DNA of 64,000 bases from Mugil cephalus (lineage: Eukaryota > Chordata > Actinopteri > Mugiliformes > Mugilidae): positions 22,788,001 to 22,852,000 of the forward strand of contig NC_061773.1 in the NCBI RefSeq assembly GCF_022458985.1, given 5' to 3'. Within the stretch, counting starts at the first letter, position 1; each line of letters begins with the position of its first letter. Below, one piece after another: positions 49,218-61,347 of this stretch. The position numbers and the translations under genes were made by a program. The notes below the pieces were generated by a model. The model saw nothing but the letters and a program-made list of their open reading frames with translations. It was not told the DNA's origin and did not search any database.

Positions 49218-51385
49218 TCCCAGGCCAAAACCCTGAACTCTGACCCCCCCTCCCCTCCCTCCCCATCTCCCACTGCTCCTCCTTCTCACCCCTCCACCTG
49301 CCCGGACTGACCCTTCCTCACATTCAGGTCTTGCACCCCTTCAGTCTCTTGCCCCCCCCCCCATGAACCCACATTTTCTACAGACACTTTGATGGACCTA
49401 TCCCGAGCCCCTCTCCCCATTTGAAAACAGTTCTATTTTAGATGACTACGGTTTGTTTCTGCTTCCTACAGACTCGTAAGTGCGTAAGGCAATCACTGAC
49501 TGGATATCTGTCTGTAGACGACGTTAGCATAGCAGCAAACCGCTACTGTTGGGACTTCGGTGTCTCGTGAACACTGGAAACATTTGAACTGCCATATTAG
49601 AGAGAATGTCCTCACAACTGCCACCCACTATGGTGCATGCTGGGATCCGTGGGCAAGATGGTTTGCACTTTTTCTCACTTTTTTTTTTTTTTTTAATTTT
49701 TATTTTTGGATCCACCTATGGCCTGTCTGTCATAGAGACAGGCATGTCTTTCTAATTAAACTGGATTTGATTTCTCTATGATGCCTCTATTAATGTTACA
49801 TAATTAACCATTTAAACAAGTTAAGCCTTGTGTCGATTGCTTCAGACGGTGCTATAGTATTAAACTGAGGTATAATCCAATAGAACAAAGATGTACGATA
49901 AGAGACTAGAGTCTGCATCTGCTTCATCTGTTTGTCGTTCCGTTTTGTTATTTAAGACATTGTGAAAGAATATCATTGAGGCTATACGCCCGTGCTACTA
50001 AACCAAGCGCTTGTTCTCCTCCCTTTTTTCACTTCACGAGCCGTCTTCCAACCTCGTCCGTTCGTCTGAATCAAGATGTTACTCGACCGCAGCTTTCACC
50101 CTCATACGATAAAGTGTTAAAACAGTGTTCTTATCTCGCCTGAGTTTCGTTCCTCAGGAAGAAATTGTTAATTAAAAGCTCAAAAACAAAAAAAAAAACA
50201 AGCTAATGGACGAGAACATGATGTATTTCCCGTTGCCTCGGTGCGTTTGAATTTCAGCGGCGGATTTGTGCACGAGCACTCTTTACTTTTCAAAACCGTC
50301 ACTTGCCGTTTCCTTTAGTTAATGGTTTTCGGAGTTTTCAGAGACAAACGTATTTATAAAAAGGGAACTCTTTGGGCCGTCCGGTTGGAAGTATCACCGA
50401 AAAAGGAAGCTACGATGAACTGGAATAGTCCGGTGGAAGTTATGCATGTCGGTTTTTGTCCGAGCGAGGGCGCTGGCGACGCATGTGCTGCTATGGGTTG
50501 ACTAAGCTCCGTGGCTTTAGGTCTTTTGTAGAAGGACAAAAAAGACATCTGCCAAGTGTCACGGTTTGTTTGTTTGTTTGTTTGTTTTGTCTCTGGAGCC
50601 TCAGATCAGAAGAACAGATCTCTGTCCCTTATCAACGCTCACTAGCCGCAGTATTGAGTTTCACACAAAGAAGCAGGTTCAGCGGAAAATGTATTTTTGA
50701 GCATTTTTCCATAAAACTTACTTCAGTTAAGAAGAAGAAAGATTTGGAGAAGGAAGATTTGTTATTCATGTGCCATCTGCTGTTGGGCCTGTCTGTCGAA
50801 GGCTACGTGTACCTGATTATATATAAAAAGCCATAACTGTAAAGCGACAGATTTTTAGACTCAGAACTTTGGATTTTAGTCCAGGATGAGGTTTTACAAT
50901 GCAGAATCAAAGACTTTGACCCCCACATTTACACACACACACACACACACACACGCGATGAATGTTTGGTTTGTAAAGAACACAAGACTTTCCAAGAGTT
51001 TAAAGTGGTTAAGCTCATCTGTGCACTCTTGTCTTCTGGTATTTACAAATGTCGGTTAACTGGTTTCTGCCCGGCAACCACCGTCAAGTAGGTCGTGATG
51101 TTCCATGACTTAAAAAAAATAATAATTTCATTTGCTGTTTTGTAATGACACGCATGTCTTGAAAGAGAATCTGAAGACACCTTCAGGCACAAATTCTTAA
51201 TTTTAGTCTGCGTCTTAAAGACATTTGTGTAATTAATGTTAATGCTCATAGTGATACAGCTTGTTTATTCTGATCCCGGGTCGTCCTATCCCCATACTGA
51301 GAAAGCGTTGTCTGTACTGTGGTGCAAACTGTTTCTGTGAAACTATTGTAAACTATTGTAAATAAAGAGTTACCATTTTAATTTG
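49218..51385 (+). other. phf13 3' UTR
   Basis: About 2.15 kb follow the phf13 stop without a conserved coding frame. They hold C-rich stretches (49240-49370), a (GTTT)n run near 50566-50588 and a CA array at 50934-50954. An AATAAA signal at 51361-51366 is followed by a T/GT-rich element (TTTGTATTTGTG), which is a good polyadenylation context. Confidence 0.65.
51361..51366 (+). terminator. phf13 polyadenylation signal
   Basis: A canonical AATAAA with GT-rich sequence 15-30 bases downstream. It faces a minus-strand AATAAA at 51489-51484, suggesting that phf13 and dnajc11 transcripts could end only about 100 bases apart. Confidence 0.6.
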
Positions 51386-51938
51386 TATTTGTGCGTCTCC
51401 GTAATACCCCACCCCCTACGTTTGTGTCCTATCTGGAAGCTCTTGTAATGAAAATCCACATCCGTTTCTTTTTTCTTTTCATATTTATTGAAGTCATTAC
51501 AGGACAGGACAGAGGTTCCTCAAACATACATAACATTTACATACTAATGCGAGTCCGCTCAGATGAGGAATGTAACAGCAGGGAGCAGTCTTTGTGTCGG
51601 CCTCACGGGGGCACTGGAGCAGAGGTGACCCGGCCAGGCCGGACGCTGAACGGCACATTTAAACAACAAAAGGTAAAAGGTGAGACGTGTGCAAGAAAGA
51701 GTCGGTGCAAAATGGCTGACGCAACCGTTACCTCGACCCCCGAGGACGCTTTAACGGATCTCACTGATGCCCGTCTCTGCAGACATGGGCAATTTATTTA
51801 CTTATTTTTTTACAATTAAGCCTACGCGTGCACACACACACACCTTGTGCTCGTGAAGGTTTTTTCACAGCAATGGAGAAGACTGAACTCAAAGGAGGAC
51901 CCCATTTCAACTTTTAAGATTCAAGTTAGTATGTAGAG

Positions 51939-52294
51939 CACAGGTGTCAAACATAAGGCCCGCGGGTCAAATCTGGAACAAAGTTACGAAGTGTGAAAAT
52001 GACATCTCTAATTTGTCGACTGTTTTAGTCAGAGAAGAGGCCAGAACGCAACACTGAGTCCCAGGATTACACAGCAGACAGCAATGAGCCCAAATTGCAC
52101 TAACTTTTCTTTTCTTAATAAATTTTTGAAGGATAGGTTTATTAAACGTTAATATCCTCCTAATTTACTTGTTGTTCTTTGCACTAAAACAAATGAAGAA
52201 AAAAAAAATAATGCAGTTACTTAAAGGTTATTATGCTATTGTGTTACTGGTCCGGCTCGCTTCAGATCAAACTGGGCTGAGTTTGACAACACTG
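51939..52294. mobile_element. hAT-type MITE (356 bases) with near-perfect target duplication
   Basis: The left end is CACAGGTGTCAAAC and the complement of the right end is CAGTGTTGTCAAAC (11 of 14 match). Flanks ATGTAGAG (51931-51938) and ATTTAGAG (52295-52302) differ at one base, as expected of an aged 8-bp duplication. Internal CCCGCGGGTC and GGTCCGGCTCGC are usual in this fish MITE type. Confidence 0.8.
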
Positions 52295-52808
52295 ATTTAG
52301 AGGCTTCGGATGCCACTCTGACCATATTTAGCGAATTAGCCTCCGATACTAATTCAAAATATTGTGCATACTGTGCAAAATATTAGTGTTCTATATCAAT
52401 AAAATGCTTTCTGATAGACATATCCCAAGCAATACAGGGAATACCTGACTAACTCTGTAGTCGCACGTTCAATATACTCTCATCTGGACCATCAGAATCA
52501 CTGACACGAATAACAGATCAGGATGAGGAGTAGAATCGAATTCAACGAACGCTGCATTGTGCGACTGAGTGGGAAAATACTTGTGCTACTTGTACGTAGG
52601 TGTGGTAATTATCATCTAAACCGGTCTCGGGTCGAAACATATGGCACAGGACTGGTGTGCAACTTAAACACACACTCTAACCTACCCAATGCAGACAAAG
52701 GAATGTAGCCATGTTAGCATGTCATAATTGAACAGCAGCACAGGTTTCAGCCAGGCCCAGTTGCATCAAACATGCTACATGAGGCATCCTGCCACAAAAT
52801 AATCATAT

Positions 52809-52814
52809 CCCCCC

Positions 52815-52851
<37 letters not shown>
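52809..52851. repeat. C14-T29 homopolymer pair
   Basis: An unbroken run of C followed directly by an unbroken run of T. Lengths of such runs are unreliable in any assembly. Confidence 0.9.
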
Positions 52852-53108
52852 CTAAATCCATACCAGTAGTTGCTGTTATCGCTGGCTTGGAGCCAGACAC
52901 ACATCAACGAGGTACAAACTATAACCTTCAGCGTATTAAAAATCATTACAGAAAATTCAGTTTTGGCTGCAACTGCACCAAGATGATCAATAAACACTGA
53001 CGCAAGTCAAATCCAAGTTGCATTTCTTGCCTTTAAACTGCGGTCGAGAATGAGATATTAAAAATCGATACGGAGAGCTCGAGCTCGAAGGGCAGCTCTC
53101 GCTCTTAA

Positions 53109-53131
53109 CCCCCCCCCCCCCCCCCCCCCCC
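53109..53131. repeat. Poly-C tract
   Basis: Twenty-three C in a row, followed by further CT-rich sequence to about 53150. On the other strand this is poly-G and could form a quadruplex. Confidence 0.9.
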
Positions 53132-53973
53132 TCCCCCCCCTCCCTCCATATCAGAGTCTTCACAGATGTTAAGTTTGCAGCACCAGTTCAGTTCACACCT
53201 GCTGACGGGCACCACGACGAGCAGCAGACACGTCACTAGAACGTCTAATAACTCGGGATGAGATTCAGTCACTCCTCAGCCCTCAGCCTTCGGGGGTTAC
53301 CGAGACGTGATCCTGCATAGTGTTACCATAACAACATTTGTAGGATTTATTGCAGAGACTACGCTACACTATTATTAGATTCAAAACTACCAGGACGCTA
53401 TACATACAGGGCACAGGATACAGTGATGTGGGCAAATTTACAGCTCGCTTCTGACGGCATTAATGCGTCTGTGCACATGTAACTCTTTAAAGGAGGAAAT
53501 CACCACCACGTCCGCAGTGACAATCGGTCCCTCCGTGTAGTGCAGATATACAACTCTATTCTGGGTCGAAGTCTGATCTCCTACGACTGACGGATATCGG
53601 AGCAGCTCTGTCGGGTGTAAGCCGGCAAGGGACACGAAGGGTCACGGCTCATAGAGACTCAGAGCAGACTCCTGCATTCACCCGGACAGGGGGGAAAACA
53701 GGGGAGGGGGGGGGGAGTGGAGGACATGGATAAAAAGATTCACTAACACCATGCCAGAAGAAGGCCAGATGAGAGAAACAAACTCATGTTTTTTGACGCG
53801 TCCCCTTCGTTCTCGGGTTCCTCTTCCGTTTTACAGTCTGTTTTATCCACACTTGCCTTCTGGCGCTGCAGGATCGGTGTCGCTCTTAAGACTCGGACTC
53901 AATCCTGTGAGCTGACGAGACAAGACAAGGAAGGAAAAAAAGAAAAAAAACTTGAACTTGCAAGCTCATAAGC

Positions 53974-53979
53974 TTTATT
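53974..53979 (-). terminator. Nearest candidate dnajc11 polyadenylation signal
   Basis: AATAAA on the minus strand about 55 bases beyond the dnajc11 stop codon. Use of this site would give a very short 3' UTR; the distal alternative is at 51489-51484. Confidence 0.4.
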
Positions 53980-54031
53980 AATTCTGTAATTAGCATGCAG
54001 CTGCACGAGCCCTACGTGGAGTCTCTGAATA

Positions 54032-57000
54032 CTAACATTGTTTAGGTATCCGTAGCGCCTCGGTGTCTGCGGAGATGACTTGGTGCATGACACCTCTGAA
54101 CTGGTACAGTAATTTTAGACTCTTCTCCTCTCCCACGCAGGGGTCGTAGAAGCCGGGCAACCCCGCCTGCACACAGAGAAACCATTCAGAGACACAGCGC
54201 TCGCCTTTGAACACGCGCTACGGTTTGAGTAGACTCGCCTTGGAGGCCTCGGTGAGGATGAGTTTGGAGTCTTTGACCAGGCACTGCAGAGGCACGGTCA
54301 CGTCGATGACCTTGGCTTTCTCTTGCTTCTGGCTGGTGTCTGACACGAACTTTCCGTACCAGGCGTTCAGGATGATGAGACCTGGACAGTGACGGATGAG
54401 ACCCGGTGAAAGAGTGTTTCGATTATCGAGTGGGTTGCGGTTGACGCTGCAATTGTGTAAACACAAAAAACTGAAAATATGTTGCATGGAAACCAGACTT
54501 GTTGCCATGGCACCTTGATATCAGTGCTACCCGCTTCGCCTGAGCATTAGAAAGTGCTGCGGACGCATCCAGAAATGAACTTTTCAAGCAAAAGCATCTA
54601 ATAAACCTGACATCAGCTCACCGAAAATCAAAGTTTGGATTTATGTCAAAGCTCTGTGGTGTTCTGCGTGGAGCCTAACCTAGAGATGGGCCCCCCCACC
54701 ACCACCACCACCACCACTATCATGACTTGCCTCACAGATGATAAGCAGGTGATCAGAAAAGCAGGTATCCTGAAGCTACTATATATTATGTAGTGTTGAC
54801 AGCTACGCCGACGAGTGCATTTGAATTAAAAATTTCGGTTTTTCACCTGGTTTGGACTCCCTACAAACTGAAAAAAAGGCTTTCCCACCCAGGTGTAATG
54901 CCCGAAAGTGAGTGCGTGCGTCTGTGTCTCACCCATCTTGGATTCTTCTGCTTCTATGATTCTCCTCACAGACTCCTGCATCAGCAGAACCTGCAGAGGA
55001 GCCGAGGGAATGGATGGAGACGAGGAGGAGGAGGAGGAGGAGGAGGAGGAGGAGGGGTGATGGAGGAGGAAAGCGAAACAAGATAGGATGGTAGAGAGGT
55101 TCTCAGACGAGACTCAGTCATGAGTTCGTAATGAGGAAGAGCTGAACTTAGAAACAATGATCAATTATCCCTCCCCACACACACAACACACAACGAATAA
55201 CTGTGTCTTTGCCAGCGAGCACTCACAGCAGACTCTGCCTCCTGCTTCTTCTTGGCGATGTCTGTGGCGGAGCTCTTCCTCTGCAGCTCCAGCTCCCTGA
55301 GAGACACGGAGACAGACAACGCAGACATCAACAACTCGCCCACTGGGATTCACCGCGGAGCCTCAATCTGACGACAGCGCGAGTGTGAAAGAAACCCCTC
55401 TAGTATTCACGACACCCAGAACTGGAATCCTATTTTTGCCCATATCAGAGGTGTGTGCACGGATGGACATAGTCAGAGATCTAACTATTATTTAACCCTT
55501 TATGGGACACTCGTGTACGGAATAGTGTCAGAAAACTGTCAGAAACCGTTTTTAAAATGTTTTCATTTCCATGGGGAAACTCAAGAATTTACTATATACG
55601 GTTCCTTGGCCTTAAGTGGTAAACAAACATGTATTTAGACCATATTTAGACCAAAAATAATAATATTTGAACTGGTGCATAATTTGAATAGCTTAATACT
55701 GAACGCAGAATGATAATAATAATGTATATTTATCATTTGCAGAGTTTAATATAGAACACACATCTTTACATCAGTTTGGGGGTCCTTGATTCAGGCACTT
55801 GTCAACATTATTGCATCAGACAACATTAAGCCACTTCTTCGGAGGTGCAAACCACATTTGACCTGAGAATGTTTCCTTGATCTTCTCTGATTGGCTGAAT
55901 GAAAACTACATGCTTCTAAACCTCACTGAGAGGTACAAGGATGCAATTTAAAATGTGTGACCATATGTGGTTCCTTGCCCCATAAAGGGTTAAGCGTACT
56001 AAATTATATTTAAAACAAAAATCAGTAATAGGAGAACTTAGCAAGTCTAGGTGTGTGGTAAAGACAAGTCTATATCAATTACATTAAAGACAAGCTGGGA
56101 ACCGAGATGATCTGCTACTGAGATAAAGTGGTGGTTGAGGCAGAGGACATGTACTTACTGCTCTTTCTGTGCTCGTGTATACGGGATGATGACCATCCGG
56201 TGGACGGCCATGTACACCAGCAGGGGCCCCACGGTGGCATAGAAGACAGCGCTGGGCAGCAGCTGGTCGGTCAGGTGGACTGGAAACAGGTACGTCTGAC
56301 TTGCGCGCGCCAGCCTGCACGAAAACAAAATAAACCCAGCAGAGGTTTAAACACGGCCATCGGGTAATGACGCAGAGCGACGGGTACACGCTTTTTTTTG
56401 CCAGTACTTGATCTTGAGCGTGACTCCCTGCGGGACGCCGATGCTGACGGTGGCTGAGAGGACACTGTGTCTGCTGATCTTCCTCTCCGCTCCGTATTCG
56501 ACCACCGTGCCAAACCAGCCCGTCCTGCAAAGGGAGGAACGCAAAAGTGAACGGAGGACGTTGGACAAATGGAGCTAGGCAGCAAATTAAGACAATGAGT
56601 AATTTCAGTCGATAAAGTGTATTCATTTTTAACAATGTGAATATTTTTAAATGTATTTTACACCAATGCCTGTATTTTACAGTATTTAATTTAGTATGAG
56701 TATTTAGTATTTAGCTCACTATCAACTAAATATATCTTTTCCATTGAGGTGATTTTACTTGATATTCTTGTCTTATGAACTGTTTGATTTATATATATAT
56801 ATATACAGACATACTTGAAAGAGCCTTTAACTTTAGTCTGGTCCTCATCCTGGAACTTGTACTGGTAGCTCATCATCAGGTAGGAGTGAAGCACACCCAG
56901 CTGGACGGAGCAGAATAAAAATAAATAAAGACAAGGTAAATTTAAGCAAAATATTTAGAGAAATCTTGAGATAGCCATCGATGCTACATCCACTCCCGCC

Positions 57001-60000
57001 TACCTGCAGAGCGAGAGTAAAGTGGCTGCTCTTTGTGTCTCGGACCAGGCTGGTGGTCATGGCGCTGTTGGGCCCCCAGCGCCACTGAAGATAACCCATG
57101 GTGTTCTGATCCAGGTGGCGAGCTGTCATCAGAGAACAGCTCGGCCGCAGACCTCGAGGAGAGAACTGTAATCCACTCTGGGCTGTTAAGAAGCTGGGCG
57201 GAAAGAGGATATTAAGGGAAGGAGACTGGTGCACATATTTTAATATGGTACTTAATAATTATAATCATAATAATCGAGATGTTATGCCGTACCACCGCGG
57301 AGTGAGATTGCGAAACACCTTCAGCCCAATAAGAGGTCCCAGGATGTCTCCAGCACCCAGCTCCACCTGCAAAGACGAATGCAGACATAAGCACAGGGGA
57401 AGGAAGCTAACAGAGCCAACCGTTCAATCTGCTAAATAAAAAATGGACGAGCAGCTACAGCGCGCTTAACAGCGTGTGCACTTGTGTGTACCTCTCCCCA
57501 GCCCTTGGCCGACATAACTCTGCGTACGGTCATGTTAATGTTGCCGCCTCCATTTCCATTGTGGGTAGAGAGCGAACCTGACAGCACTGCTGTGTCAGAG
57601 TTTGTCAAAGGTGCCTGAGAAAAGACAGGGGGGGGAAGTGGCACGCAAATTAATGACAGAACACCAAAGTGGACCCGGCCCAGGTTAGGAAGCGGGTGAA
57701 CGTTAAACGCAAAGTGAGTGCGTCTGGTCGCACCTCAATGGACTGTGAAATATGCATCTTGTTGATTTCAATATGAGGAAAGCCTCCTCCTGGCATGTCT
57801 TCAAAGTCCTCATCATAGCGATCAAACAGGTCCGTTGCATCTATGCCAACGCTGATGGTGCCCTGATTGATGATGGAGAGAATAAACAGAGACTGACAGG
57901 ATTAATTAAGAAAAAAGGAAAACAGTCGGGGGCACAGCAACATGGATGTGGAAACTATCCGCAATAAAATCCAAATTGTATGAGACAATCTTTTTAAATA
58001 ATATTTAGATTGAAGCGGTGACGTTAAATTTACTTTATTGTCAAGTACGTTCCACATACAATCAATTTATCTTCTTTTGTTTGGTGCATAACAACAACAA
58101 CAGTAAACATAGCAACAAAAAACTATTAGAAAGTAAAAAGACTGAGAAAACCTTGGGGTTCGTTCTTTGTTGCAGCCTCCTCTCCTCTCTTTCTCTCTGT
58201 AGTCTTTCATACTCCTCTCGGATTTCTGCCGGTGTCCTCTTCCTCTCCACCACCTGCACAGTATCAAAATCACAAGATATGGGCGATGAAGGTAGGTAAG
58301 GTGGCAGCAAAACTCCTCAAAGTTAAGATAAATAGCTTAGACTTACCTCCCAGCCTTCCACTTCCAGCCCTTTCTTCCCGAAAATATCATAGATGGCTCT
58401 GGAGTGAGCATCACTCAGCACTGAGGGGAAAGAGGGAGGAATTACTGGTCAGCTCATGCAGATGCTTAGTCCGTTTTCAGGTCCTCTTTTGGGAGACTTT
58501 TTTGAGTAAAAACCTTCTGTACCTGTGAGCGCTCTTACCTTCGTAAGCCTGGTGAACCTGGTTGAAAAGTTGTTCGGCTTGCCTTTTCAGCTCAGGGTCC
58601 CGGTGTTTGTCGGGGTGGTAGAGCATACATAGCCTCCGGTACGACGCCTTCAGCTCCTCTAAGGTGGCCTGAGGGAAAAGAGGGAGGACAGGCGCCACTT
58701 CTGAGCAGGGCTGCAATCAACAATTACTTAACATCGTTGCATCACCGCACTTTGTTAAGTGGCTTATTAATTGTTTGGCTGAACAAACGGAGGTTCTTCA
58801 GATAAGTGGCTTTTATCCAAACAAGTTCAGGTCCTTAATCTTTACCCACAAGATGATTACGAGGGGCTGGAACCTTATTTTTCTTGCTTGGTTTTCATAG
58901 GGAGGTGTGAAAAAAACACTTTAAACTAAAAATGCTTGATAAGTGTTAATATGTCTGTGAACCCTTTGCCTTCAAGACTGCATCAATTCTTCTAGGTACT
59001 TGCACACGGTTTCTGAAGGAACTCGACTGGTAGGTTGTCCCAAACATCTTGGAGAACTAACCACGGACACTCTGTGGATGCAGGCTTCCTCAAATCCTTC
59101 TGTCTCTTCGTGTAATCCAAGATGATGTTGGGATCAACACGCCCCCATGCTCACTTCCAGGACTTCTTGTTCTTCTTTACACTGAAGACAGTTCTTAAAC
59201 ACCATTAATCCTGACCAAATCCTCCATGCTTCACTGTTGTCTGCATACACTCATTATTGCAGCACTCTCCAGCCCTTTCGGTGAACAAACCGCCTTCTGC
59301 TACAGCCAAACATTTCACATTTTGTCTCATCAGTCCAGAGCACCTGCTGCCACTTTCCTGCTCCCCAGTTCCTGTGTTTTTTCACGCATTGCTGAGAGCG
59401 ATGGATTTTTGGCTGCAGCTCTTCCATGAAGACCACTTCTGGCCAGACTTCTCCAGACAGTAGGTGGGTGTACCTGGGTGCCGCTGGATTCTGCCAGTTC
59501 TGAGCTGATGGCAATACTGTTCATTTTCCAATTTGGAAGAGAAATAAGCTTGATGCGTTTTTCATCCGCTGCACTAAGTTTCCTCGGCCGACCACTGCAT
59601 CTACGATCCTACAAAGTGCCATGCATTTTGTAAATTGATAAAAAATAAACGATTATTTATATTTTTGAGCACTTTCTTAGTTTACAGCATTTTTTTCCAC
59701 ACCTGCCTAAAACATATGAGGCGACATGCAGAGGTGGACCTTGTAGACCACATTTGACCCTGATTTGACCTGAGAATGTTGTCTTGATCTTTACTGGTTG
59801 GCTGAATGAAAACTACATGCTTCTAAACCTCACAGAGACACGGGGATGCAATTTAAAATGTGGCTGAATTTTACCAAATATTTTTTCCTTGCCCAACATG
59901 CTTTTAACATGAAAATAAAAGTATAAAAATGTTCCTCCTCTGGGCTCTGCCTTATCCAGCAGGTCAAAGTCGTACCTGCCCCGTTTCCAAAACACTCCAA

Positions 60001-60335
60001 TCCGAGATGCTTTTCGATCATCAGAACACTTTAGCTAATACACATGTGTATACAGCACACGGCTACATAGCCTGTTATCTGTATCTGCAGCATCAACTGG
60101 TTTGAACCTCGACCGATGATGGTGTTGACTGAGGACCGTCATCCGACTGGAAGATGATACACCGACTGCAGACTACTGTCTCGATGACAATATGACCCAC
60201 GGCCACGGCAAAAGGCCCGTGATCGTCGAACTTCAATGCAAATCACGGAACAACCCCTACCTCTTTCCTGACGTTGAGCAGAGAATAGAAGTCCTGGTTG
60301 TTTAACTCTAAATCATCCTCCAAGGAAGCCGCCAT
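54032..60335 (-). CDS. dnajc11: DnaJ homolog subfamily C member 11 (dnajc11), 15 coding exons, complete
   Basis: Exons (minus strand): 60335-60261, 58668-58539, 58420-58347, 58253-58152, 57862-57734, 57614-57492, 57366-57293, 57193-57004, 56900-56815, 56524-56408, 56314-56159, 55296-55227, 54990-54933, 54381-54239, 54166-54032. They sum to 554 codons, 553 residues (human 559). DNAJC11 is a mitochondrial outer-membrane J-protein associated with MICOS/SAM and cristae shape. The J domain (about 15-80) has the HPD motif in [14 protein letters not shown] charged helix follows ([20 protein letters not shown]), then the long beta-rich DUF3395 region ending LRIPKQC. All introns are GT-AG except the last, whose donor is GC and whose length is 72 bases. 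The C-terminus stops at KQC, without the human SHRIDTDG tail. It is tail-to-tail with phf13 and head-to-head with camta1. Confidence 0.97.
54695..54717. repeat. (ACC)n microsatellite in dnajc11 intron
   Basis: A C7 run followed by about six ACC units. Non-coding. Confidence 0.8.
55022..55056. repeat. (GAG)n microsatellite in dnajc11 intron
   Basis: Eleven or so GAG/GGA units on the + strand, giving an artefactual Gly or Glu repeat frame. It lies close upstream of exon 13 on the minus strand. Confidence 0.9.
55670..55790. mobile_element. Partial copy of the MITE family seen at 1145-1686
   Basis: Shares AGCTTAATAMTGAAYGC-like sequence, AGTTTAATATAGAACACA and CAGTTTGGGGGTCCTTG with 1568-1665, in the same order. 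Both inverted ends are missing, so it is truncated. Confidence 0.65.
55859..55958. repeat. Dispersed repeat, copy 1, in dnajc11 intron
   Basis: About 100 bases starting TTGACCTGAGAATGT and including TTGGCTGAATGAAAACTACA, TGCTTCTAAACCTCAC and GATGCAATTTAAAATGTG. It matches 59764-59866 with a few differences, in the same orientation. Confidence 0.8.
58930..59640 (-). mobile_element. Tc1/mariner-like transposon relic in dnajc11 intron 1
   Basis: The minus-strand translation includes [20 protein letters not shown] (about 59300-59360) and, in another frame, [14 protein letters not shown] (about 59420-59460). The VLWTDE-x-x-x-E-x-FG motif is the second catalytic block of Tc1-like transposases. Frames are broken, so it is inactive. 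Ends are approximate. Confidence 0.75.
59764..59866. repeat. Dispersed repeat, copy 2, in dnajc11 intron 1
   Basis: Second copy of the unit at 55859-55958. It is flanked upstream by a shared CATTTGACC. It directly follows the Tc1-like relic, so it may be part of a larger composite element. Confidence 0.8.
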
Positions 60336-60480
60336 GTTTGAGTTTGGCCCCGGTTCGGTCCCGCCCACCCGCTCAGTGTACTCGAAGCTGATTGGTCAGC
60401 GTCACCGGGAGCGGAAGTTACTTTGTCGCCTTCTGTTGGAAACATGGAGACACGGCACCTCCAAACACGGGGAAAGGCGA
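60336..60480 (-). promoter_or_regulatory. Probable dnajc11 promoter with CCAAT box
   Basis: A GC-rich stretch upstream of the dnajc11 ATG with a minus-strand CCAAT at 60395-60391 (in GACCAATCAGC), about 55 bases before the start codon. No TATA box. This fits a housekeeping promoter. Confidence 0.5.
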
Positions 60481-61315
60481 CTGTGAGGGGGGTTGGTTCT
60501 TTTACAAGGTACGGCATTTGACACCAATCAATCAACAAATAAGTAAACAAATAAAAATATAAAAACAGCAATTTTTAATTTATAGAAAGAGTTAACTTTG
60601 GTCTTCTTCGATGGCGCTGTTCATTAAAGGTTTAGCTTGTTAAAGTGGGAAACAAATACGTTTAAATGACTAGCCTTGCTACAGTTTAAGCATTAATGAT
60701 ACACACAAGATAAATGATAATTTATTTTATGTTAACTGTTATATTTAAAGCAAACTCTTCTCTCGAAAACAGCAAGTGTCACTATCAAGCAGTTCAGCTT
60801 TAGGTTTACCATCAAAATGAGCTGCTGCAGGCAAGTATGACCTTGCTTTATTATTTCTCTGTATCTCAGGGGACATCTAAACACAAATGAAGGACAGGTC
60901 AAGGACAGGCCAATGGGACAAATTTAGGAACAAACATGGCTGCTTCTTTGGATTAAGACTTGCCTTGAGGTATTTAGTCATGACTAATTTAATGCTGTGT
61001 GTTATTTAAAATAAATAATAAAATAAAGTTAAAAGTAAAAACAAAAAAATGCACATGTAACCTTAGCAACCATTCATGACTGAGTGTAAAAAAAGTACTT
61101 TACATTTTTATTCAGCCTCATACCACCTAGGAAATATATAGGTATATCATAATATATATGAACAATACATGCATGCGTCAATAACAGAGAGGTTGTAAAC
61201 CTGAATTATATACATCTATTAATGCATTGTGTGTATTAACATGAATAGTTTTTTAATGTTGTAAAACTGCTGGTAGCTTTATTTGGTTGATAATATTGTG
61301 CCTGAGTCCTTCAAG

Positions 61316-61347
<32 letters not shown>

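Larger units (their letters stand above)
51400..53970. other. Interval between phf13 and dnajc11 3' ends; repeats
   Basis: It contains a minus-strand AATAAA (51489-51484), a hAT MITE (51939-52294), a C14-T29 homopolymer pair at 52809-52851 and a C-rich run of 23 at 53109-53131. Part of it may be dnajc11 3' UTR. No gene seen. Confidence 0.5.
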
